64,000 nucleotides of DNA from Sanguibacter sp. HDW7 (GCF_011300875.1 NZ_CP049862.1:620001-684000), one strand, 5' to 3'. Positions 16,506 to 26,042 are shown, counted from the first letter of the stretch. The notes: a model not told the origin generated them from the sequence alone. Numbers and translations are program-made.

Positions 16506-17816
16506 ATGCCGCACACCCCCGCCACGCCCGCCGCGCAGACTGCGCGCGCCCGCTGGGCGCTCGTGAGCCTCTTCGCGCTGCTCGGGCTCATGATGTCCAG
16601 CTGGCTCTCCCGCCTGCCGTCGATCCGCCTGGGGCTCGGTCTCTCGGAGGGCGAGCTCGGCGTCATCCTCGTCGTCGGGTCGGTCGGGTCGCTGCTGCTC
16701 GTCGCTGCGGCCGGTCCGCTCGTCGAGCGCTTCGGTGTCTCGCGCATCTTCCACGTCTCGACCGTGGGTTTCGGCCTCGCGCTCAGTCTGCTCGCGCTCG
16801 GGGTCCAGGCGTCCTCCGTGCCGCTCGTCGCGGCCGGCATCTTCCTCAACGGTGCGACGTGGGCGCTCAACAACGTCCCGCTCAACCTCGAGTCCGCCAA
16901 GATCGAGCGTGCCGTGGGGCGCACGATCCTCCCGCAGTTCCACGCGTTCTTCTCGGTGGGCGCGCTCGCCGGCACGGGTGTCGGCGCGGCGTGCTCGGCG
17001 CTCGGCGTCCCGGCTGCGGCGCAGCTCGCCGTGTCGGCCGTCGTGGTCGTCGTGTGGCGCATCCTCGCGCTGCCCGCGGTCATCGCTCGCCGCGACGCGC
17101 CGTCAGCCTCGCCGGGGGCGGCGCGCGCGTCGCGCACGGGCCTCGCCGCGTGGCGCGAGCCGCGCACGCTCCTGCTCGGCGTCGTCGTCCTCGCCGCCTC
17201 GATGTCGGAGGGCTCGGCGAACGACTGGCTCTCGATCGCGGTGGTCGACGACCTCGGTGCGACCGAGGCGGTCGGCGCCGTCGTCTTCGGTGTGTTCCTC
17301 GGCTCGATGACGGCGTTCCGGCTCGCGGGCGCGGGCCTCGTCGACCGCTGGGGCCGGGTCGTCGTGCTGCGCGGCTCGGCGCTCGTCTCGATCGTGGGGC
17401 TCGCGACGTTCGGGCTCGCGCCCGGCCTCGTGGTCGCGTCGGTCGGCGTCGCGATGTGGGGGTTCGGCGCCGCACTCGCGTACCCGCTCGTCATCGCTGC
17501 GGCGTCCGACGACCCGGTCCGTGCCGCGGGCCGCGTCTCGGTGGTCTCCGCGTTCGCGTCGGTCGCGTCGATCGCGGCGCCGCCGCTGCTCGGGTTCGTC
17601 GCCGAGCACCTCACGACGCGGACGGCGCTCATGCTCGTGCTCGTCCCGCTCGTCGCGGCGGTCCTCGTCGCCGGGCGCGCCCGACCGCTCGTTCCGGAAC
17701 CCGCCCCGGCGCCCCTCGTCCCGTCCGGCACGTCGGACAATGAGGACGACGTCAGCACTCTCGCCCCGGTGCCCGCAACCGCTGGCACGACCGACCGCAA
17801 GGACCCGTACCCGTGA
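16506..17816 (+). CDS. MFS transporter, first of a tandem pair
   Basis: A 436-residue major facilitator with 12 predicted membrane segments and a 45-residue polar tail after the last one. MMSSWLSRLPSIR in the first helix and the SEGSANDWLSIAV stretch in the central region are characteristic of the YbjJ-like MFS group; a D-R-W-G-R motif follows in the second half (LVDRWGRVVVL). The gene overlaps the next, clearly homologous MFS gene by 4 nt. The divergent LacI gene and operator suggest control by a sugar-like effector, and the transporters may export or import it. Substrate unknown. Confidence 0.87.
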   Translation: MPHTPATPAAQTARARWALVSLFALLGLMMSSWLSRLPSIRLGLGLSEGELGVILVVGSVGSLLLVAAAGPLVERFGVSRIFHVSTVGFGLALSLLALGVQASSVPLVAAGIFLNGATWALNNVPLNLESAKIERAVGRTILPQFHAFFSVGALAGTGVGAACSALGVPAAAQLAVSAVVVVVWRILALPAVIARRDAPSASPGAARASRTGLAAWREPRTLLLGVVVLAASMSEGSANDWLSIAVVDDLGATEAVGAVVFGVFLGSMTAFRLAGAGLVDRWGRVVVLRGSALVSIVGLATFGLAPGLVVASVGVAMWGFGAALAYPLVIAAASDDPVRAAGRVSVVSAFASVASIAAPPLLGFVAEHLTTRTALMLVLVPLVAAVLVAGRARPLVPEPAPAPLVPSGTSDNEDDVSTLAPVPATAGTTDRKDPYP

Positions 17817-19042
17817 CCTCCACGCATCCCCGCGCAGACCGCAGCGTGCCGGTCGCAGCCTGGGCCGTCTTCGTCATCTTCATGCTCAACGGCTTCAACT
17901 TCGCCTCGTGGGCGTCGCGCCTGCCGACGACTCGCACGATGCTCGGTTTCTCCGAGGCCGAGATGGGCGTGCTGCTGCTCATGGCGGCGATCGGCTCGCT
18001 CGTCGCGCTCCCGCTCTCCGGCTGGATCACGTCGCGCCTCGGGGCGCGTCGCACGATCGTCGTGTTCGCGCTCGTCAACTCGACGGGCATGCTGCTCGTT
18101 GCGCTCGCGCTCGCGACGGGGGAGACGCTCCTGCTGCGCGCGGCGCTCGTCCTCGTCGGGATCGGTACGGGCGTGTGGGACGCGGCGATGAACCTCGAGG
18201 GTGCTGTCGTCGAGCAGCGGCTGGGCCGCACGCTCATGCCGCGCCTGCACGCGGGCTTCTCGTTCGGCACGATCATCGGCTCGGGTCTGGGCGCGCTCGC
18301 CGCGTTCGTCGGGCTCTCGGTTCCGTGGCACCTCGTCATCGCGATCTCGGCGTCGTTCCTCCTCGTGCTCGTCGCGGTCCGCGGCCTCCTGCCGGACGAG
18401 CCTCTCGTCGCGTTGGCGTCCCCGGCCGAGCCTGACGCCCCGCGCCACAACGTCTTCGGCGCATGGCTCGAGCCGCGCACGCTGCTCATCGGCGTCGTCG
18501 TGCTCGCTGCCGCACTCACGGAGGGCTCGGCGAACGACTGGGTCGGGCTCGCGGTCGTCGACGGCTTCACGCAGACCGACGCGGTCGGCGCGGTGACGCT
18601 CAGCCTGTTCCTCACGGCGATGACGGGCATGCGCCTGCTCGGGACGCCGCTCCTCGACCGCTTCGGCCGGGTCGCGGTGCTGCGTCTGGCGAGCGGGCTC
18701 GCGCTGGTGGGTCTCGGGATCTTCGCGCTCGTGCCGTGGCTGCCGCTCGCGTTCTTCGGCGTCGTCCTGTGGGGCATGGGTGCGGCGCTCGGGTTCCCCG
18801 TCGGCATGAGCGCGGCGGCCGACGACCCCGTGCGGGCAGCGGGCCGCGTCTCGGTCGTCTCGACGATCGGCTACACGGCGTTCTTCATGGGCCCGCCGCT
18901 CATCGGCATGCTCGCGGAGCACGTCGGGTACCGTTCGGCGCTGCTCGTCATCCTCGTGCCGATCGCTCTCGGGCTGCTGCTCGCGGGCGCCGCGCGGCCG
19001 CTGCCGGACAGCCCGGAGGCAGAGCGCGCCGCCGCGCGCTGA
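17813..19042 (+). CDS. MFS transporter, second of a tandem pair
   Basis: A 409-residue, 12-helix MFS protein that parallels the preceding gene along its length. Shared features include the N-terminal SWASRLPTTR, the LTEGSANDWVGLAVVDGF stretch and LLDRFGRVAVLR. The start GTG lies inside the previous stop codon (GTGA overlap), so the two are translationally coupled. Tandem duplication followed by divergence is the simplest origin; the proteins may work as a pair or on related substrates. The stop codon lies inside the first unit of a 23-bp tandem repeat. Confidence 0.87.
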   Translation: MTSTHPRADRSVPVAAWAVFVIFMLNGFNFASWASRLPTTRTMLGFSEAEMGVLLLMAAIGSLVALPLSGWITSRLGARRTIVVFALVNSTGMLLVALALATGETLLLRAALVLVGIGTGVWDAAMNLEGAVVEQRLGRTLMPRLHAGFSFGTIIGSGLGALAAFVGLSVPWHLVIAISASFLLVLVAVRGLLPDEPLVALASPAEPDAPRHNVFGAWLEPRTLLIGVVVLAAALTEGSANDWVGLAVVDGFTQTDAVGAVTLSLFLTAMTGMRLLGTPLLDRFGRVAVLRLASGLALVGLGIFALVPWLPLAFFGVVLWGMGAALGFPVGMSAAADDPVRAAGRVSVVSTIGYTAFFMGPPLIGMLAEHVGYRSALLVILVPIALGLLLAGAARPLPDSPEAERAAAR

Positions 19043-19102
19043 CGCCATTCGTACGGGCGCGCTGATGCCCTTGGTACAGGCGCGCTGACGCCGTACGTGC
19101 GG
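19034..19102. repeat. Three-unit 23-bp tandem repeat
   Basis: Three consecutive 23-nt units at 19034, 19057 and 19080 each begin GCGCGCTGA and end with a GTACGG-like sequence. The first unit contains the MFS stop codon; the last ends 57 nt before murB. TGA recurs in the same frame in all units. Confidence 0.75.
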
Positions 19103-19146
19103 GCGTGCCGTCCCCGGACGGTGCGTCCGCGCCGGGGCGCGGGGCG

Positions 19147-19152
19147 TACCGT
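19147..19152 (+). promoter_or_regulatory. Putative -10 element, leaderless murB mRNA
   Basis: TACCGT ends 6 nt before the GTG at 19159. Confidence 0.5.
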
Positions 19153-19158
19153 GGAGGT

Positions 19159-20322
19159 GTGACCTCACCCGACGCCACCCTGCACGCGCCCCTGCTCGCC
19201 GACCACACGACGCTGCGCGTCGGGGGACCTGCCCGCTCGCTCGTGCGGGCGTCGACGGAGGCCGAGCTCATCGACACGATCCGTGCGGCGGACGCCGACG
19301 GCACGTCGGTGCTCGTCCTCGGCGGCGGCTCGAACCTCCTCGTGGCGGACGAGGGCTTCGACGGGGTCGTCGTCCAGGACGTGCGCGAGGGCGTGACTGT
19401 CGACATGGTCGACTCGTGCGGGGGCGGCAGCTTCCGCGTGCCCGCGGGGCACGCGTGGGACGCGCTCGCCGCGCAGGCGGTCGAGGAGCAGTGGATCGGC
19501 CTCGAGGCGCTCTCGGGCATCCCCGGCACCGTCGGGGCGGCCCCCGTGCAGAACATCGGCGCATACGGCCAGGAGGTCGCAGGCGTCCTCTCGACGGTGC
19601 GCGTGTGGGACCGCGCGGAGAACCGGGTGCGGACGCTCGCGGTCGGCGAGCTCGGTCTCGCTTACCGCACGTCGATCCTCAAGCGCTCGACGGTCGCGGA
19701 CGCCGAGGGCCGCGCGTGGCGTCCCTCGCCGCGCTGGGTCGTCCTCGAGGTCGGGTTCCAGACGCGGCTCGGCACGCTCTCGCCGGGCGTCGCGTACGCG
19801 GAGCTCGCGCGCCGGCTCGGCGTCGAGGTCGGTGAGCGTGCCCCGACGGCCGAGGTCCGGGCGGCGGTCCTCGAGCTGCGCGCGTCCAAGGGCATGCTCG
19901 CGGCAGGGGTTGGTGAGCACGCCGACGACCACGACCGTTGGAGCGCCGGCTCGTTCTTCACCAACCCGGTCCTGCCGGAGGGGCTCGCGGACACGCTTCC
20001 GGAGGGCGCGCCGCGCTTCGAGGTCCGCTCGGCCCGGCCGGCTGCGACGACGGGTCCGAGCCTCGGCGCGGTCGACCCGGGTCTCGTCAAGACGTCGGCG
20101 GCGTGGCTCATCGAGCATGCGGGCTTCGGCAAGGGGTTCGGCCTCGACGGCGAGGAGAGCGCTGCGCGGCTATCGACGCGGCACACGCTCGCCCTGACGA
20201 ATCGTGGTGCTGCCCGCGCCGCGGACGTCGTGGCGCTCGCGCGTGCGGTGCGCGACGGCGTGCTCGAGCGGTTCGGGGTGCGCCTCGAGCCCGAGCCCGT
20301 GCTCGTCGGGCTCGAGCTCTGA
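19159..20322 (+). CDS. murB: UDP-N-acetylmuramate dehydrogenase
   Basis: MurB reduces UDP-GlcNAc-enolpyruvate to UDP-MurNAc with NADPH and FAD, the second committed step of peptidoglycan synthesis, in the cytoplasm. The 387 residues show TTLRVGGPA, VLGGGSNLLVADEGF (FAD loop), LSGIPGTVGAAPVQNIGAYGQ, YRTSILK, and the serine proton donor in WSAGSFFTNPVL. KTSAAWLIEHAGFGKG near the end is also typical. An insertion around residues 170-260 makes it longer than E. coli MurB (342 aa), as usual in actinobacteria. The GTG is preceded by a -10 element at 6 nt. In relatives murB lies between the MaoC pair and tRNA-Trp. Confidence 0.97.
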   Translation: MTSPDATLHAPLLADHTTLRVGGPARSLVRASTEAELIDTIRAADADGTSVLVLGGGSNLLVADEGFDGVVVQDVREGVTVDMVDSCGGGSFRVPAGHAWDALAAQAVEEQWIGLEALSGIPGTVGAAPVQNIGAYGQEVAGVLSTVRVWDRAENRVRTLAVGELGLAYRTSILKRSTVADAEGRAWRPSPRWVVLEVGFQTRLGTLSPGVAYAELARRLGVEVGERAPTAEVRAAVLELRASKGMLAAGVGEHADDHDRWSAGSFFTNPVLPEGLADTLPEGAPRFEVRSARPAATTGPSLGAVDPGLVKTSAAWLIEHAGFGKGFGLDGEESAARLSTRHTLALTNRGAARAADVVALARAVRDGVLERFGVRLEPEPVLVGLEL

Positions 20323-20392
20323 GCCCCGTCGGATCTTCCCGGGCAGGACGCGCCGAGGTGTCCTCGGCCTGCGCGAGAGCGGGGTTCCGTTG

Positions 20393-20398
20393 TCTACT
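20393..20398 (+). promoter_or_regulatory. Putative -10 element, leaderless phosphotransferase mRNA
   Basis: TCTACT ends 6 nt before the ATG at 20405. Confidence 0.4.
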
Positions 20399-20404
20399 GG
20401 TGCC

Positions 20405-21670
20405 ATGATGCCCTCCTCCTCCGTGCCGTCGCGGCCGACGACGCGTGACGCCCGCGCGCTGCGCGAGGCGCAGGACATCGCGTGGCTCACGGGTCCTGAC
20501 GCGCTCGACGCTGTCGGGGCGTTCGTCGCGGCTGCGGGTGGCTCGCTCGTGGGTGCGGAGGTGCACGAGGTCCACCACCGTCCGGGTGCGGGCGTGACGG
20601 TCGGCTACGACGTCCGCGTGCAGGTCGAGGGCGACGACGAGTCGCGTCCGGACTACGTGCTGCTGACGACCGGCTCGGTCGACGAGGCCGACGCGGAGGG
20701 GCTCGCGCACGTCATGCGGCTCGCGAACGGCGACCGTGTGGTCCACGCGTGGCGTCACCCGGACGACCCGCTGCTCCCGGGTCTCGTCGCGGCGTCGGAC
20801 GTCACGAGCGCGGCGGCCCGCACGGGGCTCGACGGTGATCCGGGTGCGGCCGTCCTCGAGCTCATCGGCTACCGACCGATGCGTCGTGCGGTGCTGAGCC
20901 TCACGACGAACCGTCGCCGGGTCTTCCTCAAGGTCGTCCGCCGCGACCAGCTCGAGGGACTGCTCGTGCGCAACCGGTGCGCGGAGCCCGCTGGTGCGCC
21001 GCCCGTCCAGGACGTGTGGCCCGAGTCGGTCCTCGTCTTTCCGCAGGCGCAGGGTGAGCCGTTGCCCGAGCTCCTCGCGCGCGACGGTGCGTCGGGCGTG
21101 GACCCGCGTGATCTGCTCACGTGCCTTGACGCGATCTCGCCGGAGGCGATGGACCTGCCGTTGCGCCGGCCGTGGGCCGAGCGTTCCCGGCACTACGCGG
21201 ACGCCGCGTGCAACGTGCTCCCCGAGCACACGGAGCGGATCATGGCGCTCCAGCGTGGCGTCGCGGCGGAGATCGAGCGTTTCGGCACGGGTCCGCTCGT
21301 GCCGACGCACGGCGACTTCCACGCGGCGAACATCCTCATGACCGGTGCCGCGATCACGGCGCTGCTCGACGTCGACACGATCGGTCCGGGGCAGCGGGTC
21401 GACGATCTCGCGTGCCTCGTGGGTCATCTCACGGTGCTGCCGTGCCTTGCGCCGCAGACGTACGTGCATGTGCCGACGACTGTCACGCGCTGGCTGTCGG
21501 TGTTCGACCGGGCGGTGAACCCGGGTTCGTTGCGGGCGCGTGCAGCCGGCGTCGTGCTCTCGCTCCTCGCGAGCATGCCGGCGAACCACCAGGACGACGC
21601 GGCCCGACGGGACGCGGTCGGCCGGCTCGAGGCCGCCGAGGCGCTCCTCCTGGACGCCGGGCGCTTCTGA
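20405..21670 (+). CDS. Aminoglycoside phosphotransferase-family kinase
   Basis: A 421-residue protein with a C-terminal APH/choline-kinase-like fold. The Brenner motif is intact (VPTHGDFHAANIL, residues about 297-309), followed by the metal-binding aspartate in ALLDVDTIGPGQ. The N-terminal 150 residues are poorly conserved, with a GAGVTVGYDVRVQ strand. Such proteins phosphorylate small hydroxylated molecules (amino sugars, choline, maltose-type sugars); the true substrate is unknown and no antibiotic resistance should be inferred. The ATG at 20405 is supported by a -10 element 6 nt upstream; an ATG one codon later is an alternative. A 21-bp duplication carries its last codons and stop. Confidence 0.8.
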   Translation: MMPSSSVPSRPTTRDARALREAQDIAWLTGPDALDAVGAFVAAAGGSLVGAEVHEVHHRPGAGVTVGYDVRVQVEGDDESRPDYVLLTTGSVDEADAEGLAHVMRLANGDRVVHAWRHPDDPLLPGLVAASDVTSAAARTGLDGDPGAAVLELIGYRPMRRAVLSLTTNRRRVFLKVVRRDQLEGLLVRNRCAEPAGAPPVQDVWPESVLVFPQAQGEPLPELLARDGASGVDPRDLLTCLDAISPEAMDLPLRRPWAERSRHYADAACNVLPEHTERIMALQRGVAAEIERFGTGPLVPTHGDFHAANILMTGAAITALLDVDTIGPGQRVDDLACLVGHLTVLPCLAPQTYVHVPTTVTRWLSVFDRAVNPGSLRARAAGVVLSLLASMPANHQDDAARRDAVGRLEAAEALLLDAGRF

Positions 21671-21694
21671 GCCGACGCCGGGCGCCTCTGAGCC
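21653..21694. repeat. 21-bp tandem duplication at a gene end
   Basis: Two adjacent 21-nt units differ at one base (CTTCTG against CCTCTG). The first unit contains the last codons and the TGA of the phosphotransferase gene; the second repeats them after the stop. Confidence 0.8.
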
Positions 21695-21841
21695 GGACAT
21701 GGGTGACGCCACCCCCGGCGGGGTGAGCGGCGGGGGTGACGTGGGCGACCTCGGGGTGCTGCGGACGTGAAACCCGCCCGGTTCGCCTCGCGGGTCGCCT
21801 CGTCCGGGGAGAAGATCGAGATGTCCGGCGCGGGACCCTGA

Positions 21842-22606
<765 letters not shown>

Positions 22607-22663
22607 CCTGAGCCGCCGCGCTGCGGCGTCGTCGCGGCTGGCGCCCCCCTGTCGTCCACCGCG

Positions 22664-22708
22664 ACGACGATGCCCGGCCCACCTCCTCGGTGGGCCGGGC
22701 ATCGTCGT
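22664..22708. terminator. Bidirectional hairpin terminator
   Basis: A perfect 20-bp stem (22664-22683 with 22689-22708) with a 5-nt TCCTC loop between the convergent repeat-protein and response-regulator genes. Confidence 0.85.
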
Positions 22709-22716
22709 GGGCGGGC

Positions 22717-23385
22717 TCAGGCCCCGGGGGTCGCGAGCCGGTACCCCATGCCGCGCACGGTGACGACGCGGTCGGCGCCGATCTTCTGGCGCAGGTAGCG
22801 GACGTAGACGTCGACGACGTTGGAGCCGGGGTCGAAGTCGTAGCCCCACACGCGCGAGAGCAGCTGCTCACGCGAGAGCACCTGCCCCGGGTGTCGCAGG
22901 AACGTCTCGAGGAGCGCGAACTCGCGGGCGGAGAGGTCGACGGGCGTGCCGGCGACGGTCGCCTGCCGGGTGCGGAGGTCGAGCGAGAGGTCGGCCTGCG
23001 CGAGCGACGTCGTCGCGGTCGCGGCCTCGGAGCGGAGCCGGAGCCGGATGCGTGCGAGCAGCTCGTCGAAGCCGAAGGGCTTGGCCATGTAGTCGTCGGC
23101 GCCGTTCTCGAGGCCTGTGACGACGTCGGTCGCGGAGCTGCGCGCGGTGAGGATGATGACGGGGACTGTCGAGCCCGAGCCGCGGATGCGCTCGAGAACC
23201 GCGAACCCGTCCATGTCCGGGAGCCCGAGGTCAAGGACGACGAGGTCGTGGCCGTCGGTGAGCACCTCGGCGACGGCCTCGCGGCCTGTGCCCACGGCGG
23301 TGCATGCGAAGCCTGCGGCGGTGAGTCCCTTGACGACGAACGCGGCGATCCGCGGCTCGTCCTCGACGACGAGGATGGACGGCAC
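22717..23385 (-). CDS. OmpR/PhoB-family response regulator
   Basis: A 222-residue regulator. The receiver domain has the acidic pair in VVEDEP, phosphoacceptor Asp52 in VVLDLGLPDMDG, the conserved Thr in ILTARSS and Lys in AKPFGFDEL. The C-terminal winged helix (residues 125-220) has LSAREFALLETFLRHPGQVLS, the recognition helix region SNVVDVYVRYLRQKIG, and VRGMGYRL. The GTG start follows the kinase stop by one nucleotide, so the kinase is the upstream gene in the operon. Likely target sites lie upstream of the convergent SPVS-K protein gene. Confidence 0.94.
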   Translation of the reverse strand: MPSILVVEDEPRIAAFVVKGLTAAGFACTAVGTGREAVAEVLTDGHDLVVLDLGLPDMDGFAVLERIRGSGSTVPVIILTARSSATDVVTGLENGADDYMAKPFGFDELLARIRLRLRSEAATATTSLAQADLSLDLRTRQATVAGTPVDLSAREFALLETFLRHPGQVLSREQLLSRVWGYDFDPGSNVVDVYVRYLRQKIGADRVVTVRGMGYRLATPGA

Positions 23386-23386
23386 G

Positions 23387-24889
23387 TCAGCTCCCTGGGG
23401 TGTCGGGGTCGGTGGGGTGGGGTGCGGCGCCGGGCGCCGGCAGCCTGAGCGTGAGGAGCGCGCCGCCGCCCGGGGCGTCGTCGACGAGGAGGTCGCCGCC
23501 GTGGCCGTCGGCGATCGCCCGGACGATCGCGAGGCCGAGCCCGGCGCCGTCGGGGTGGGCGTGGGCTTCGGGCCCCCGGGAGAAGCGTTCGAGGACCTCG
23601 GCACGCTGGTCGGCGGGGATGCCGGGGCCGGTGTCGCGCACGAAGACCTCGGCGACGGTCACGTCGTCGCCGTCGGTGACGAGCCTCGAGCCGATCGCGA
23701 TCTCGTCGCCGTCGGACGTGTGCCGGACGGCGTTCGCGGCGAGCTGGACGACGGCCTGCGTGACGCGCTGGGCGTCGATCGTGACGGTGGCGTCGGCGCG
23801 TGCGTCGACCCTCCACCGCCGGTCGGCGAGGCCGCGGAGCGTGTCGTGGAGGTCGTCGGTGAGGCGCCCGAGGTCGACGGGTGCGGTCGTGACGAAGTCG
23901 GGGCGGGAGGAGGTCGCGAGAACCATGAGGTCGTCGAGGAGCCGTGAGGAGCGCGCGAGCTCGGCGAGCGCGACGTCGCGCGCGGCGCGGACGTCGTCGG
24001 GGTCCTCGACGTCCATGAGCTCGAGGTGGCCGCGGACGATCGTCACGGGGGTCCGCAGCTCGTGCCCGACGTCGTCGAGCAGCTGCCGCTGGGACGCGAA
24101 GGCCTCCTCGAGCCTGTCGAGCATGCCGTTGACGGTCACGGTGAGTCGACCGAGGTCGTCCCCGCTCGTCACGGGGATGCGTCGGGTGAGGTCGTCGCCG
24201 CCTCCGATCGTGCGCGCGGCGTCGTCGAGCTCGCGGACGGGGCGCAGGAGGCGGCCGGCGAGGAGCCAGCCGACGGCGGCGACACCGAGGAGCGAGCCGA
24301 GCCCGACGAGCGCGAACGTGCGGTACGTGCGGCGCAGCGAGGCGAGCTCCGCGTCGCGGTCGTAGGCACGGACGATCGCGCCGGTCTCGGACGATCCGGC
24401 GAGGACGACGGGGATGACGAGGTACGTGTACGTCGTGCGGGAGGTGGTGAGCGTCCTCACGCGGGATGCGGTCTCGTGCCCGGGCGTCGACACGGCACGG
24501 AGGAGCTCGGCGTCGCTCTCGAGGCGCAGCGCCGTGGTCTCGGCGGCGGTGAACGCGAGGCGGTCGTCGACGAAGCCGACCATGCCCTCGTTGCGTGCGG
24601 GCACCTTGAGCTGCATGGTCGCGCGGACGAGCGCCCGGGGGCTCGTGAAGCGCTCGCCGGTCGCGGGATCGCGGCCGTTGGCCGCGAGCTGCTGGAACTC
24701 TGTGTAGCTCGCGCGCAGGTCGGCTGCGATCCGTGCGTCGACGACGCGGACCTGGAGGGCGTGCGCGGTGAGGCCCGCGGCCGCGAGGCTGAGCGCGGCG
24801 AGGACGACGACGACGGAGAGGATCCGCGCGCGCACGCTCGTCGCGGCGAGGCGGGCGCGCGGTCCGCGCCGAGCGTCGGTGGCCGTCAT
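23387..24889 (-). CDS. Membrane sensor histidine kinase
   Basis: A 500-residue HATPase_c/HisKA kinase. Membrane helix 1 is at residues 23-43, an extracellular sensor domain of about 145 residues follows, then membrane helix 2 (192-214) and a HAMP linker. The H-box is DDVGHELRTP with phosphorylated His276. The ATP domain shows the N-box QLAANAVRHT, G1 VRDTGPGIP and G2 GAGLGLAI. Architecture fits group IIIA kinases paired with OmpR regulators. The signal is unknown. The ATG overlaps the adenosine deaminase stop (ATGA), and the response regulator follows after 1 nt, giving a three-gene operon. Confidence 0.94.
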   Translation of the reverse strand: MTATDARRGPRARLAATSVRARILSVVVVLAALSLAAAGLTAHALQVRVVDARIAADLRASYTEFQQLAANGRDPATGERFTSPRALVRATMQLKVPARNEGMVGFVDDRLAFTAAETTALRLESDAELLRAVSTPGHETASRVRTLTTSRTTYTYLVIPVVLAGSSETGAIVRAYDRDAELASLRRTYRTFALVGLGSLLGVAAVGWLLAGRLLRPVRELDDAARTIGGGDDLTRRIPVTSGDDLGRLTVTVNGMLDRLEEAFASQRQLLDDVGHELRTPVTIVRGHLELMDVEDPDDVRAARDVALAELARSSRLLDDLMVLATSSRPDFVTTAPVDLGRLTDDLHDTLRGLADRRWRVDARADATVTIDAQRVTQAVVQLAANAVRHTSDGDEIAIGSRLVTDGDDVTVAEVFVRDTGPGIPADQRAEVLERFSRGPEAHAHPDGAGLGLAIVRAIADGHGGDLLVDDAPGGGALLTLRLPAPGAAPHPTDPDTPGS

Positions 24890-25908
24890 GCGGGGGCCCG
24901 CAGCCAGTCGTCGATCCCGGTGAGCAGCCGGGTGCGGGTGCCGGGGGAGGCGTACGACGCCTCGACGCTCGAGCGCGCGAGGTGCGCGAGCTCGTCGTCG
25001 GACAGCCCGTGCACGGTGCGCGCGTGCTCGTACTGGGCAGTGAGCCGTGGGCCGAAGAGCAGGGGGTCGTCGGCGCCGAGCGCGACGCGTGCGCCGGCGT
25101 CGACGAGGGCGCGCAGCGGGAGCTGGGCGAGCCCGGGGTAGACGCCGAGCGACACGTTGGAGTCGGGGCAGACCTCGAGGGCGATGCCGCGCCGGACGAC
25201 CTCGTCGAGGAGACGCGGGTCCTCGGCGGTCCGGACGCCGTGGCCGAGACGGTCGGGGGCGAGCTCGTCGAGGACGACGCGCAGGTGGTCGGGGCCGAGC
25301 AGCTCCCCGCCGTGCGGGAGGCTCGCGAGCCCGGCGCGCCGGGCGATGCGGAACGCGGCCGCGAACTCGCTCGTGAGACCGCGTCGCTCGTCGTTGCTCA
25401 GGCCGAAGCCGACGACGCCGCCGGGGTGGTCGCCCGCGTGGCGGGCGGCGAGCCGGGCGAGGGTCCGGGCGTCGAGCGGGTGGCGGGTGCGGGACGCGGC
25501 GACGACGACGCCGACCTCGGTGCCGGTCGCGGCGCTCGCGGTGCGCGCCTCGTCGAGGACGATCTCGAGCGCGGGGGTGATCCCGCCGACGAAGGGTGCG
25601 TAAGACGTGGGGTCGACCTGGATCTCGAGACGGCCCGAGCCTTCGGCGGCGTCGTCCTCGGCAGCCTCGCGCACGATGCGGCGCATGTCCGCCTCGCCGC
25701 GGACGCAGGCGCGGGCGGCGTCGTAGAGGCGCTGGAACCGGAACCAGCCGCGCTCGGACGGCTCGAGGCGCAGGGGGTCGCCGCTCGTGAGGGCGGCGGG
25801 CAGGCGGATGCGGTGGCGGTGCGCGAGGTCGACGAGTGTCGCCGGGCGCATCGACCCGGTGAAGTGCAGGTGCAGGTGGGCCTTGGGAAGGCGGGCAAGG
25901 TCGCGCAC
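24886..25908 (-). CDS. Adenosine deaminase family protein
   Basis: A 340-residue metal-dependent amidohydrolase. Zinc ligands are visible as HLHLHFTGS (HxH), the histidine in RLGHGVR, and the aspartate in LGADDP; the catalytic glutamate is in PHGGELLG, where most family members have [16 protein letters not shown] matches the C-P-x-S-N motif. The reaction would be hydrolytic deamination of adenosine or a related purine nucleoside in the cytoplasm. The GTG at 25908 was chosen because [15 protein letters not shown] is a typical start, with AACACT 6 nt upstream on the same strand. It is the first gene of an operon with the sensor kinase and regulator. Confidence 0.9.
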   Translation of the reverse strand: MRDLARLPKAHLHLHFTGSMRPATLVDLAHRHRIRLPAALTSGDPLRLEPSERGWFRFQRLYDAARACVRGEADMRRIVREAAEDDAAEGSGRLEIQVDPTSYAPFVGGITPALEIVLDEARTASAATGTEVGVVVAASRTRHPLDARTLARLAARHAGDHPGGVVGFGLSNDERRGLTSEFAAAFRIARRAGLASLPHGGELLGPDHLRVVLDELAPDRLGHGVRTAEDPRLLDEVVRRGIALEVCPDSNVSLGVYPGLAQLPLRALVDAGARVALGADDPLLFGPRLTAQYEHARTVHGLSDDELAHLARSSVEASYASPGTRTRLLTGIDDWLRAPA

Positions 25909-26012
25909 GGGTCCAGTGTTGCAAGGATCTGGGCCCGGCGGGCATCGGCGGGGTCCCGGCAGGGTTCTCGTGGTGTGACGCGGTCGGTTTGGGATGCCGG
26001 CGTCCGAGCGGG

Positions 26013-26018
26013 TACAGT
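26013..26018 (+). promoter_or_regulatory. -10 element before tRNA-Trp
   Basis: TACAGT lies 79 nt before the tRNA. A clear -35 is not seen; TTTGGG at 25988 is 19 bp away. A perfect 16-bp palindrome GGTGGTTCGAACCACC follows at 26027-26042. Confidence 0.45.
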
Positions 26019-26026
26019 GTCCTGTC

Positions 26027-26042
26027 GGTGGTTCGAACCACC
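26027..26042. repeat. Perfect 16-bp palindrome in tRNA-Trp leader
   Basis: GGTGGTTCGAACCACC contains TTCGAA and resembles a tRNA T-arm. No other tRNA arm is seen around it. Confidence 0.55.

Noticed and set aside
20405-21670. Aminoglycoside resistance gene
   Set aside because: Family membership is clear but the N-terminal half is unlike known resistance enzymes, and APH-fold kinases have many other substrates.
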